Positions 12,252 to 22,077 of a stretch of DNA of 64,000 nucleotides are shown one piece after another. How positions within the stretch are numbered: the first letter of the stretch is position 1; each line of letters starts with the position of its first letter. A program made the translations under genes and the position numbers. The stretch comes from Thiohalocapsa sp. (GTDB lineage: Bacteria > Pseudomonadota > Gammaproteobacteria > Chromatiales > Chromatiaceae): the NCBI GenBank assembly GCA_021736785.1, contig JAIPFF010000013.1, positions 43,936 through 107,935 of the forward strand, given 5' to 3'. The notes under the pieces were generated by a model. It saw nothing but the letters and a program-made list of their open reading frames with translations. It had not been told where the DNA came from and did no database searches.

Positions 12252-14678
12252 TCAGCCACGCGCCAACAGCAACGTGTCGAGTCGCTCGCGGTGTTGAGCA
12301 ACGCGCCGGTCGACCATCGCCGCTTCCGACGCCAAAGCGTCGTGTGATTGCCGTAGCGCGTCGTGCTCCGCCTGCAGCGCGAGCAGTTCCGTGTGACGCA
12401 GGTCGCGGCGGCCTGCCAGCTCCTTGTGATCGCGCTCCAAGACCTTCAGCTTGCGCTCCGCGTTGCGCCGCGTGATCGCGGCCGGGCTATCACTACCGAA
12501 CAGGCGCAAGGCCCGCGGAGCGACTTCGGCAGCCTCGTCGATGCGCGATTGCAGTACCTCCATGCGCTCCTTTTTCTCCCGCAGCCGCTCGTCGAGCTGG
12601 CGCAGGTCGTGCTCGACTTGATTGATCTTGCCCGTGCGCTCGGCAATGCGCATGCGCAGATCGCCGAGGGCAGCGTGCTGCGTCGCTTGCTGGGCCTGCT
12701 CTTCGGCGAGCAACTCGCGGGTCTTGTCGATGCGAAGGCGTCTTGATTCGCGATCCTGCCGCCGCGTCATCTCGTCCCCGGTTTGCCGCAGCTCGAGCTC
12801 GCGCAGCCGGCGCTGATCATCGAGCGCCATCTGACGGAGCCGCGTCTCTTCGCGCGCGGAGCGGCGCGCATCCTCGTAGGCACTGCGCCGCTGGCGCAAC
12901 TCCTCTTCCTCCACCGCGCGCTGCTGCTCCCAGGCCTCGCTTTTTCGGGCCAGCTCCGTGTCCAGCCGCTCGCGCTCGGCGGCGTACTCGTGCTCGAGCC
13001 GTTGCAGGGCGAGGTCGTGCGCTCGCTTGGCCTCGGCGCGCTGCTGCTCTAGGCGCTCGACCTCGAGACGCGTCTCGCCGTCGAGGCGCTTGCGCTTTTC
13101 CTCCAATTGCAGATCCAACTCGCGGCGGCGGGCGTCGAGCTCCGCTTCCCGGTGCTTGCGCTCCAGCACCAGGCGCTCGTCGATGTCCCGGCGCTGGCGC
13201 TGCAGCAGCTCCAGCTCGTAGTCGCGGTCGGAGAGAAGCCGTTGCACCCGGGCTTCGGCGGAAACGACGGTCTTGATCTGTTCGAAGTAGGCGTCGGGGT
13301 CGCGCTCGTACAATTCCCAAAGCCGGGCGAACTCGACCGGCGACAGGCGCTTGTGCGGCTCGTCGTGATCGTCGAATCCTGGTATGTGGCCGAGGCCGCC
13401 GGCCAAGTACTTCGCGTATTGCAGCTGTGTCGTCTCGCTGTAGTAAGCGTGAACGGAAGAAGGCTCGAACAGCTTCAGTGCGATCAACGCGAAGAACAGA
13501 ATGCCCAGCGCCGCTTGGGCAAAGCCCTCGACGGTCTCGAAATGGGGGACGCCCACTTCACCGGGGCTTTCGCGCAGCGCGCTCAGGGCCTTCGAGCGTG
13601 CGGCGAACGTCAGGCGCGGGGGCGACGCCGGCGGCTGCTGCGCGATGACCTCGTCGGTGAGCCGCTCGATCAGCCGCCGTTGCTCGCTGCGCGTCTCCTG
13701 CAGCGCGTCGGAGCGCTGTTCGAGGCGTTGCTGTTGCTCGTCGATGGCCGCTTCCACATCGGCCAGTCGGGCGTCGCGCTCGGCTTGTATCTCCGCCAGC
13801 GTGGCCTGCAGCAGGTTGGCGCGCTCGTCCCACTTGCGCGCTTCCGGCCCGTAGCCCTCGGGGCGGCCTTCGCGGCCGAGCACCTCGTCGCCGACACGGG
13901 CGCGGGCCGCGGCCAGGTCGCGGGTCAGCACCTCGATCTCGGGTCTGTACTCGGCCTCGATGCGGGCGCGTCGCTCCTGCTCGCCCTGCAGCGTCTCCGA
14001 CAGCCGCTCGATCTCCTGCTCAAGGGAGGCGATGCCGGCCGCGAGTCCGGCGTCGATTTGCGCCGCGCGGGCCTGGACCTGCTCGCGGATGGTGGCATCG
14101 CGTTGCTTGAAATACTGCTCGACTTGCGCCTCGTGATAGCCGGCGATGTCATCGGCGCGAATGAGCTTCTCGATGAAGGGGGCGGTGACATACAGAGACA
14201 CGGCGACGATGCCGACGCGCGCGACGATGCCGAGTGTCCAGCGCAGAACCGGCCCGATGCCGGACGCGCCGCGGGCGTCGCTGCCGCGCAGGGACGGGCG
14301 CTCGGACATGATCAGCGACGAGTCCACGATCCAGACGATCGAGAACATCAGCAAGAACATGAACGCGGCCACCGGCAGCGCGAGCCAGCGGCTCGCCTCC
14401 GGCACGATGGAACTGCCGACCGCGGCCCAGACGAAACCCTCGATGCTCGCCATCAGCATGATGACGATCCAGGCCGACCAGAGCCAGACCGAGACCGCCG
14501 GCGTGATCAGGCGCCGCCCGTAGGGACGCAGCGTGAAATAGTCGCGCAGACGCAGGCCGCGGTCCGTGTCGTCCCCGTCGGCGTGCGGGTCGGCGCCGGA
14601 TCCGGAACCGGAGGCAGCGTCCGAGCCGCCGGCCTCTTTCCGGCGTCGGCGGCGGACGTTTCGCAGAAAGTTCAACAT
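12252..14678 (-). CDS. Large membrane-anchored coiled-coil protein, DUF4407-like
   Basis: N-terminal TM segments (WLWSAWIVIMLMASIEGFVWAAVG), TM WTLGIVARVGIVAVSLYVTAPFIEKLI, coiled coil, another TM (FAQAALGILFFALIALKLFEP), then about 380 aa of charged coiled coil. Confidence 0.7.
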   Translation of the reverse strand: MLNFLRNVRRRRRKEAGGSDAASGSGSGADPHADGDDTDRGLRLRDYFTLRPYGRRLITPAVSVWLWSAWIVIMLMASIEGFVWAAVGSSIVPEASRWLALPVAAFMFLLMFSIVWIVDSSLIMSERPSLRGSDARGASGIGPVLRWTLGIVARVGIVAVSLYVTAPFIEKLIRADDIAGYHEAQVEQYFKQRDATIREQVQARAAQIDAGLAAGIASLEQEIERLSETLQGEQERRARIEAEYRPEIEVLTRDLAAARARVGDEVLGREGRPEGYGPEARKWDERANLLQATLAEIQAERDARLADVEAAIDEQQQRLEQRSDALQETRSEQRRLIERLTDEVIAQQPPASPPRLTFAARSKALSALRESPGEVGVPHFETVEGFAQAALGILFFALIALKLFEPSSVHAYYSETTQLQYAKYLAGGLGHIPGFDDHDEPHKRLSPVEFARLWELYERDPDAYFEQIKTVVSAEARVQRLLSDRDYELELLQRQRRDIDERLVLERKHREAELDARRRELDLQLEEKRKRLDGETRLEVERLEQQRAEAKRAHDLALQRLEHEYAAERERLDTELARKSEAWEQQRAVEEEELRQRRSAYEDARRSAREETRLRQMALDDQRRLRELELRQTGDEMTRRQDRESRRLRIDKTRELLAEEQAQQATQHAALGDLRMRIAERTGKINQVEHDLRQLDERLREKKERMEVLQSRIDEAAEVAPRALRLFGSDSPAAITRRNAERKLKVLERDHKELAGRRDLRHTELLALQAEHDALRQSHDALASEAAMVDRRVAQHRERLDTLLLARG

Positions 14679-14694
14679 GGAAGTAAACAGGGGC

Positions 14695-15567
14695 TCACAC
14701 CATCTTCCTGAGGGCATACTCCAAGATGCCCTCGGCGCCGGCGGCCCGCAATCGGGGAATCAAATCGCGCACGCAGCCCGCATCGACGATGGTCTCGACG
14801 GCCAGCCATTGGCGGTCGTAAAGGTGGCTGACGGTCGGCGCGTGGAGACTCGGCAACAACTCGACGACAGCGTCGACCCGCTCCGCCGGCACATTGCACT
14901 TGAGCGCGACCTTGTTGCGCGCCGCCAAGGCAGCCTGCAGCATCAGCGCGATCTGCTCGATGCGGGCGCGCCGGTCGGGGTCGCGCATCGCGGCGCGGTT
15001 GGCGATCAGTCGGGTGTCGGTGATCAGCAGGTCTTCGACAATGCGAAGGCCGTGCGCGCGAATAGTGCTGCCGGTCTCGGTGATCTCGACGACGGCGTCC
15101 ACCAGCCCGTCGACGGCCTTCGCTTCGGTCGCGCCCCAGGAGAACTCCACGTCTGCCTCGATGCCCCGCTCGGCGAGCCAGCGGCGGGTGAACCCGACCA
15201 GTTCGGTGGCGATTTTGCAGCCGCCGAGATCCGATGCGGCGCGGATCGGCGAAGATTCGGGGACCACGAGCACCCAGCGGCTCGGGTGGTTCGACGCTTT
15301 CGAATAGGTCAGCGTGCAGATCTGCTCGACTTCGGCATCGGTCTCGAGAATCCAGTCGAGTCCGGTCAATCCCAGATCCAGCGTTCCGCGCTGGACGTAG
15401 CGCGCCATCTCTTGCGCGCGGACCAGCGAGCAGCGGATGTTCGGGTCATCGATATCCGGGTAGTAGTTTCTGGAATGCGGCGTAATGCGCCAGCCTGCCT
15501 GCTCGAACAGATGGATGGTCGCGTCCTGCAGGCTGCCTTTGGGAATGCCGAGCTTGAGCGGATGCAT
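14695..15567 (-). CDS. hisG: ATP phosphoribosyltransferase (long form)
   Basis: LKLGIPKGSLQDATIHLFEQAGW, DLGLTGLDWI, C-terminal regulatory ACT-like part. Confidence 0.95.
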   Translation of the reverse strand: MHPLKLGIPKGSLQDATIHLFEQAGWRITPHSRNYYPDIDDPNIRCSLVRAQEMARYVQRGTLDLGLTGLDWILETDAEVEQICTLTYSKASNHPSRWVLVVPESSPIRAASDLGGCKIATELVGFTRRWLAERGIEADVEFSWGATEAKAVDGLVDAVVEITETGSTIRAHGLRIVEDLLITDTRLIANRAAMRDPDRRARIEQIALMLQAALAARNKVALKCNVPAERVDAVVELLPSLHAPTVSHLYDRQWLAVETIVDAGCVRDLIPRLRAAGAEGILEYALRKMV

Positions 15568-15649
15568 AGGGGATACCGGCGCTGTGATCGTGCTGAGGGC
15601 CGATTATCCCGTAAAACTACGAGGGTGACTAAGTTTGCGCTGCTCTCGG

Positions 15650-18151
15650 TCACTGCGCCGGCGGCGTTGGGTCCGAGATCGCAACACCAGGCGGCTGCCA
15701 AAGGAGCGCGCCCGAGAGCATACCGGCCGCCGCCTCGGCGCTGCAGGGCCGCGCGAACAAATACCCTTGCCCCAAATCGCACCCGATGGCGTGCAACGCC
15801 GCCGCGGTTTCTTCGCGCTCGATTCCTTCGGCCACGACGGCCAAACCCAGACTATGGCCGAGGGTGACGATGGTGGCGATGATATTGCGCCCGCTCGCCT
15901 GTTCTTGCATGTCGTGGACGAAAGAACGGTCGATTTTGAGCGTGTCGAGCGGGAACTGGTGCAGGAAGCTCAACGAGGAATAGCCGGTGCCGAAATCGTC
16001 CATGCTGAGCCGGATGCCGAGCGAGCGCAGCGATTCCAGCGTTGCGCGTGCCTGCGCCGGCGCATCCATGATGGTGCTCTCGGTAATTTCCAGGCAGAGA
16101 TTACGCGGATTGCAACCGGTGCGGTGCAGAATGTCGCCTAACAGGTCGCAAAAGCCGGGATCGTCGAGCTGGCAGCGCGAGATGTTGGCGCTGACGCGCA
16201 GGTCGCTGCGATGGGGGAATTGCTCGATCCAGCCGGCCGCCTGCAGACAGGTGTGCTCGATCACCCAAGCGCCGAGCGGCAGGATGAGTCTGCTCTCCTC
16301 CGCCAGCGCAATGAAGCGGTCCGGGGACAGCAGACCCTCCTCCGGATGTTGCCAGCGTACCAGCGCCTCGAAGCCTTCGACGCGTCCCGTGGACATGTTG
16401 ACCAGCGGCTGGAACAGCAGCCGCAGCTCGTTCTCGGCGATGGCGCGCCGAAGCGCGTTTTCCAACCGCAGCCGATCGATGGCGTGGCGGTGCATGCTCG
16501 GATGGAAGCGGCGGCAGCCGCCGAATGCAGCCGCCTTCGCCTCGTACATCGCGAGCTCGGCGTCGCGCAGCATGTCCTCGCCGCGGGCGTTGCCGTCGCC
16601 GTGCACCACGAAGCCGATGCTCGCGCTCGGATGCAGTTCGACATCGTCGATGATCAGCGGCTCCTTCAACGACTTCAGCACCCGCTGAGACACATAGAGG
16701 GCGTCCTCTTCGCGCGAGATGGGGTTCAGCAGGACTGCGAACTCGTCGCCGCCGAGGCGCGCGATGTCGTCGCCCGGGCGCAGACATGTGATCAGTCGGC
16801 GCGCGACCGATTCCAGCAGCAGGTTGCCCGCCTGATAACCGAGGCTGTCGTTGACGCGCTTGAACCGGTCGAGATCCATGACCAGCAACGCAAAGCACTT
16901 CTCCGTTTCACGTGCGGCTTGCGCCAACGCCTGGTCGAGCCGGTCGACCAAAAGGGTGCGGGTAGCGAGACCGGTCAGGCTGTCGTAAAGGGCTTCTTGC
17001 CGGGCGCGTGTTTCCACCAGATGATGCTGCGTGACATCGTTCATGACGATAATCAGCCGCAGCCCGTTGTCGATCGTGGCGGTGCCGAACTGGACGTCAA
17101 GCCAGATCGGCTCGCCGCCGGCGCTCGAGAGCTGCCATTGGGCGCGATGCGTCACGCCGGACTGGATACGGCGCAGCAGCAGCCGGAACGAGCTCGGCTC
17201 ATCGAGCGGGTAGCCGGGGCGAAGATCGGTGATATCCATGCCTATCAGCGTGCCGTTATCGCGCTGCAGAATGCTTGCGGATGCCGGGTTGGCCTCCAGG
17301 ATCCTGCGCGTTGCGATATCGACGATCAGGATGCCCTCGCTGATGCTGTCGACGATGCTGCGATAGCGGGTCTCGGAAGCGCGCAGCGTCGCATTGGCCG
17401 ATTTGACGCGCATCAGCTGCACGAAGAGATCAAGCGCGGCCGAGAACGGAGCGCGGTCGGCGTCCGCGTCGTCGGGCGTCTCCGGCAGACGCGGCTTCGG
17501 CCGTGCGGCGCCGAGCAGCGTCAGGTCGTCGCGAACGGCTTCCAGCACGTACCTTAGCTCGGCGTCGGCCGGCTGCGGGATGATGCGCACGACGGCACCG
17601 TTTGCACCGTCCGGCGACACCTGCCAGTCGTCGCCGTCTTGCGTTCCCGGCGATTGCGTCCCGCGATAGGCCGGGCCCGGTGCCGACGCGTCTTTGGATT
17701 CGGCCGATGTCCACTCTTCGATCCGCGGCCGCGGGGGGTGCCCGAGATGCGGCGGCGGCTCGGCGGCCGATTCCTGTTCCTGCAGCGGCGCGTCCGCGGC
17801 GTCGCCGGATGCCGAATCCAAGGCAGCCGCGAGCAGCGCCTCGGTGTGCTTGCCGACGGCGGCGAGCAGGCGCCGCCGGCCCCCGGGCTCGGTCTTCATG
17901 ATGGCAGCCGAGTCGAGTTGCAGCCGATCGACCAAAATGCGCAGGAAGCGCCTCGCGGCGGTCTTGGCCGGCACTTCGCTTGCGGTCAGCGTGTGGATTT
18001 CGCGCGCCAGCGCCGCCGTCATCCGCTGCCGATGCAGTTCTGCCTTTCCCTCGAGCAGTTGCTGCTGCAGCCTCAGAACTCGCCCGCCGACGCGGTTGCA
18101 TTGCCGGCGCAGGTGCGCCAATTCATCGCGGGCGTCGGCCTCTTTGTTCAC
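15650..18151 (-). CDS. GAF-like/PAS/GGDEF/EAL cyclic-di-GMP protein
   Basis: GTG start overlaps the FIST gene stop; RLGGDEFAVLL, EALVRWQHPEEGLLSPDRFIALAEE, LEITEST, MDDFGTGYSSLSFLHQFPLDTLKIDRSFV. Confidence 0.93.
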   Translation of the reverse strand: MNKEADARDELAHLRRQCNRVGGRVLRLQQQLLEGKAELHRQRMTAALAREIHTLTASEVPAKTAARRFLRILVDRLQLDSAAIMKTEPGGRRRLLAAVGKHTEALLAAALDSASGDAADAPLQEQESAAEPPPHLGHPPRPRIEEWTSAESKDASAPGPAYRGTQSPGTQDGDDWQVSPDGANGAVVRIIPQPADAELRYVLEAVRDDLTLLGAARPKPRLPETPDDADADRAPFSAALDLFVQLMRVKSANATLRASETRYRSIVDSISEGILIVDIATRRILEANPASASILQRDNGTLIGMDITDLRPGYPLDEPSSFRLLLRRIQSGVTHRAQWQLSSAGGEPIWLDVQFGTATIDNGLRLIIVMNDVTQHHLVETRARQEALYDSLTGLATRTLLVDRLDQALAQAARETEKCFALLVMDLDRFKRVNDSLGYQAGNLLLESVARRLITCLRPGDDIARLGGDEFAVLLNPISREEDALYVSQRVLKSLKEPLIIDDVELHPSASIGFVVHGDGNARGEDMLRDAELAMYEAKAAAFGGCRRFHPSMHRHAIDRLRLENALRRAIAENELRLLFQPLVNMSTGRVEGFEALVRWQHPEEGLLSPDRFIALAEESRLILPLGAWVIEHTCLQAAGWIEQFPHRSDLRVSANISRCQLDDPGFCDLLGDILHRTGCNPRNLCLEITESTIMDAPAQARATLESLRSLGIRLSMDDFGTGYSSLSFLHQFPLDTLKIDRSFVHDMQEQASGRNIIATIVTLGHSLGLAVVAEGIEREETAAALHAIGCDLGQGYLFARPCSAEAAAGMLSGALLWQPPGVAISDPTPPAQ

Positions 18152-19407
18152 GGCGTGCGGTCCCTCTCGGTGCCGTCGGACTCCGGGTCGCGCAGCCGCC
18201 ACAAGGTCAGCAAGCCGGTCCAGTCGAGCGGACGGCTTCTTCCCTGCATCGGCGCGATCTCGACGCCCGAATAGATGCCGAGGAACGGCAGGTCTGCTCC
18301 GATTCTGCTGCTCACCAGCGCCGCCTCTTCGGCCTCGCTTCCGAACGCTCGTCCGGAACGCCCTGCACAGTCGATATAGAACGCCAGCAAGTCGCGGCCA
18401 TCGCCGCCCGAGCCCATCAGGGCGCGGGCGCTCGCTTCGGCAGACGCGCACATTTCGTCCTGGTCGGTCAACATCAACTGGACGCGGGTGCCGGGACGAA
18501 AGTCGGCCTCGAACAGCGTCAATGATCCGGATGCAGGGTCTGCGCCGATCACGAGCCGATTAACATAGCTGCCTTCGTCGAACGGCGCGAACGGATCACC
18601 CAGCTTTTCACCCAGTGTCAGGCCGAGCAGCGCGGCGTGCCGCAGGATCGCGCTCGGCTCGAGCTCGAGCAACTCGGCCAGCCTTTGCACGGCGGGCTTG
18701 CCGTCGAGCTGATGGACGGTTGCGCCTTCGATCCAAGTAATCTCGAGGAAATCGCTGGCCGGTACGCAGCCGTGTGTCACGATCGACAGAATATCGAGCT
18801 CTGCGGGAAGCACCATGGCCACGGCGCGGTGACGGGAGACGCCGGTGCCGTCGAAGATGAAGCTGGATTCCAGATCGAAATCCGCGGTCGTTCCGGCCCC
18901 CAAGATGCGCGGTCCGAATTCGCCGAACGCGGGCCATAGCACATCGTAGATGCCGTCCACCAGGTAGCTGCCGACATGTAGACTCGGCCTCGGATTGCTG
19001 TCGGCGACGGAGTCGAAAAGCAGCAGTAGAGTGCTGTCGGGTCCGATATGCGGCGTCAGATCCGTGGCCAGCTGCCGACCGGCGTCGCGCTCGCCGAGGC
19101 GCAGGTCCGGACTGCGGACGACAACAGCGGGTGAGAGCGCGCTCGAGAACAGCAGCAGCACGCATTCGAAGCCGTCGCAGCCGATCATGCCGGCGCCCAT
19201 GGCGCCGGGTGCGGAGCCGCCGACCAGCGGAATGTCCGGCAGGTACTTGCGGAGTGCTCGGACGAAGGCGCGGGGATCATGCCGGCCGCCGCAAAAAGTC
19301 AGGGCGATAGTCGCTTTGCCATCAAGCCCGTCAAGTGCGCTGCGAGCACAACGGCCGGCAGCCGTGACGCTGTCCATGTCGTCGCTGTAGCCTGTGCCGA
19401 TGATCAT
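18148..19407 (-). CDS. FIST-domain (FIST_N/FIST_C) sensory protein
   Basis: VGGSAPGAMGAGMIGCDGFECVLLLFS; C-terminal LLAFYIDCAGRSGRAFG...PFLGIYSGVEIAP typical of FIST_C. Confidence 0.88.
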   Translation of the reverse strand: MIIGTGYSDDMDSVTAAGRCARSALDGLDGKATIALTFCGGRHDPRAFVRALRKYLPDIPLVGGSAPGAMGAGMIGCDGFECVLLLFSSALSPAVVVRSPDLRLGERDAGRQLATDLTPHIGPDSTLLLLFDSVADSNPRPSLHVGSYLVDGIYDVLWPAFGEFGPRILGAGTTADFDLESSFIFDGTGVSRHRAVAMVLPAELDILSIVTHGCVPASDFLEITWIEGATVHQLDGKPAVQRLAELLELEPSAILRHAALLGLTLGEKLGDPFAPFDEGSYVNRLVIGADPASGSLTLFEADFRPGTRVQLMLTDQDEMCASAEASARALMGSGGDGRDLLAFYIDCAGRSGRAFGSEAEEAALVSSRIGADLPFLGIYSGVEIAPMQGRSRPLDWTGLLTLWRLRDPESDGTERDRTP

Positions 19408-19943
19408 GCGAGCCCCCCTTTGGCAGACGCTCCGGGTCCGCGCGTTTCGGTGTCGGCGGGTGCCCACGGTCTGCTTGCCTCGGCGCCCCGTAGGCTGGAA
19501 CAGCGCCGCAGAATTCCAGGCGCCTCGGGTTACCGGCCTTCTCCGTTAAACCTCACTATTGTCGGAGTCTAGCGCACATCCAAGGGAATTCGCGGGGCGC
19601 CGTGTCCAATTGCGCACTGGCCTACAGAATCGGCGAAAACGGGAATCGGCGCGCAAATTCGACCGCAGCGGATCGCGAAGAGGGCGCCTATGGGAGGAAA
19701 GCGCGGCTTGCGATAACCGGTCGCGCGCAACGGCGCTCGAAACGCATGGTCGAAGCGAAGTTAGGGACTGTGGATGCGTCCGCCGGCGGTTCGAAGGGAG
19801 AAAGCCGCCGCGGTTGCCGGGCAACGCGGCAAGACGGGCGGGCAAGATGAGGGATGGCGGTAAGTCGCCGGCGTATGGCTCGCGACATCCCGGTTGCCCG
19901 GGAACGGTCCATCGTTCCCGCGCCTTGGGAGAGCGCGTATTGC

Positions 19944-21326
19944 TCAGGACTTGGGCAGCGTGCCGAGGAAGTTGCCGCCGGTCATCGATTCGGCGTCGGC
20001 CTGCGTGCGAATGCGCCGGTCGAGCAGCTCGCGAATCACTGCGTAGGCGATACCGAGCAATAGACCGAGGAGGGCCGCAAGCAGCAGCGTGCGCGACTTG
20101 CTGGTGCCGCTGCCTTGCGCCGGAACCAGGGCCGGGTTCAGCACTTGAACGTTGGTTTGCGTCAAGCGGCCCCGGGTGCGGAACTGGTTGTAGCGTGCCA
20201 ATCCCTGGTCGTAGTTGCTCTGCGCACTCCGCTGCTCCTCGATCAGCACCGACAGTTGATCGCGAGCCTGCTTCATGCTCATGATCTTGGCTTCGTGGTC
20301 TTTCTCGGTCTCGAGATACGCCTCCGCCCGGGTGCGGGCCTGGTCCAACTGATTCTCTATGCTGCCGACGATGGCATTGATCTCGCCGGCCAAGCGGGCG
20401 CGCAGCGCTTCAACCTCGCGCAGCGTGCTCTGGTATTGCGGGTGATTGCGGCCCAGATCCTGGCGAATTTGAGCGAATTCGCTCTCCTTGGCATTCAGCT
20501 CACGCTTCACGTCGCGGACCGCATCGTTGGTCAGCACTTCGGGCAGTCCTTCCAGGGAGCCGCCGCCGTCGCGCACTTCTTCGAGCCGCTGCAGCCTCGC
20601 CTCGAGGGCGCGGTATTCCGATTCGGCGTCCACGCGGCGGCTCAGGAGCTCCTGCAACCGGGCTGCTTCCAGGTCCAGGCGGTCGTCGGTGACGATGATG
20701 TCGTGCTCACGCTCGTACGCCGTCAACTGGTTTTGGGCGTCCACGACATTCTGCCGCAACTCGGCGAGCAGGCGCTCGAACCCCTGTGCCTCGCGCTGAA
20801 CCGGCTGGGTGTTCATTTCGAGCTTGATCTGCTCGTAGGCGGCGGCAAAGGCATTGGCCAGCTGCGCGGCCTGCTCGGGGTCTGCGGAACGGTAGGCGAC
20901 CTCGACCAAGCGGCTGTTTTTCCCGGGTGTCACGCTGAGCTCGCTCAACAACCGCCCGCCGATCCAATTCTTGATATCGCCGCCGGCTGGGCTTGCTTCA
21001 AAGGCCTTTTGCCACTCCGGGGCCGCGTCGAGGTCGAGGTTCTCCACCACCCGATCCGCAACTCGGCGACTGGCGATGATGCCGAGCTGCGTGGTGAGGT
21101 AATCATCCTGCAGGCCGGCCGCCAATTGCGACGTCGGATCCTCGCTGCTGTTCAGCGGGCCTTGGAAATCGATCAAGACGGTCGCGCGCGCCGTGTAGAC
21201 GGTCGGCTCGTTGAAGGACAACGCCGCGGCGACGGCGACGGAGACCGCCGTGATCAGCACGATCGCCCAGCGTCGGTCCCACAATGATGTCAAAAAGCCA
21301 CTGAAAGTGATCGTACTGTGGTCCAT
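19944..21326 (-). CDS. Wzz/EpsF-type polysaccharide chain-length determinant protein
   Basis: N- and C-terminal TMs, long coiled coil, YTARATVLIDFQGPLNSS, SRLVEVAYRSADPEQAAQLANAFAAAYEQ. Confidence 0.88.
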   Translation of the reverse strand: MDHSTITFSGFLTSLWDRRWAIVLITAVSVAVAAALSFNEPTVYTARATVLIDFQGPLNSSEDPTSQLAAGLQDDYLTTQLGIIASRRVADRVVENLDLDAAPEWQKAFEASPAGGDIKNWIGGRLLSELSVTPGKNSRLVEVAYRSADPEQAAQLANAFAAAYEQIKLEMNTQPVQREAQGFERLLAELRQNVVDAQNQLTAYEREHDIIVTDDRLDLEAARLQELLSRRVDAESEYRALEARLQRLEEVRDGGGSLEGLPEVLTNDAVRDVKRELNAKESEFAQIRQDLGRNHPQYQSTLREVEALRARLAGEINAIVGSIENQLDQARTRAEAYLETEKDHEAKIMSMKQARDQLSVLIEEQRSAQSNYDQGLARYNQFRTRGRLTQTNVQVLNPALVPAQGSGTSKSRTLLLAALLGLLLGIAYAVIRELLDRRIRTQADAESMTGGNFLGTLPKS

Positions 21327-22077
21327 GGAAATGATTAGCCTCTTACAGCAAAGTTCAATGTTAATGCCCGGCGATCGCTATGAAACCGGCCGAGCCGCAG
21401 CCCGGAATGCCCTGCCGGGCAGCGGACTTCCCCCGATCAGTGCTGCCAATCCGCCCGGCGTCGGGCAGCGCCCGGTGAGCGCGGTGCCGACCGGGGCCGG
21501 GCGGCAAGCGGGCGCCGTTTCGCTGCCCGCGAAAGTATCCGCACACGGCTGTCCCGCTGCCGCGCATGGCGGGCGAGTCGTGACCGGCTCGTTTTTCTGC
21601 GAATCGCCGGGACGGCAGCGGCGCCTGCCTCGATTCGTATGGCACCGGGTCATTTGGCGCGGATCCGCCTGCGTTCAGCCATCCCGTGAGGGGACGGAAA
21701 AAGCCCGAGGCCAGTGCGGATTGCAAAACCCGCGACTTTAAGTGGTAAACTAAGCAAAGTTCATGCCTGATAAGGCGTCGAGCGCACCCGCCGGGCAGCG
21801 CAATTTCATCCCGCACGTTTAACGACAATAGCCTAGCCGATTCCATCACTGATTGGACAACGCATGTCGCAGTTTCGCCAACTGCCGCGTCGTGGCTCAC
21901 CCGTATACTCTCGATCTGCAATGCGGCCTCGTGTCGCAGGCGCGCGGGCGACGCGCTCGGGCACGGACAGGACCTTTAACCGGTTGAAACAGGCCGTAGT
22001 TGCGAGGCCGCGGATCGTTCCGGCGCCGCTGTGCCCGGAGCGCGGCCGCTGCGAGCGGGCTATTTGGAGGTGCGATC

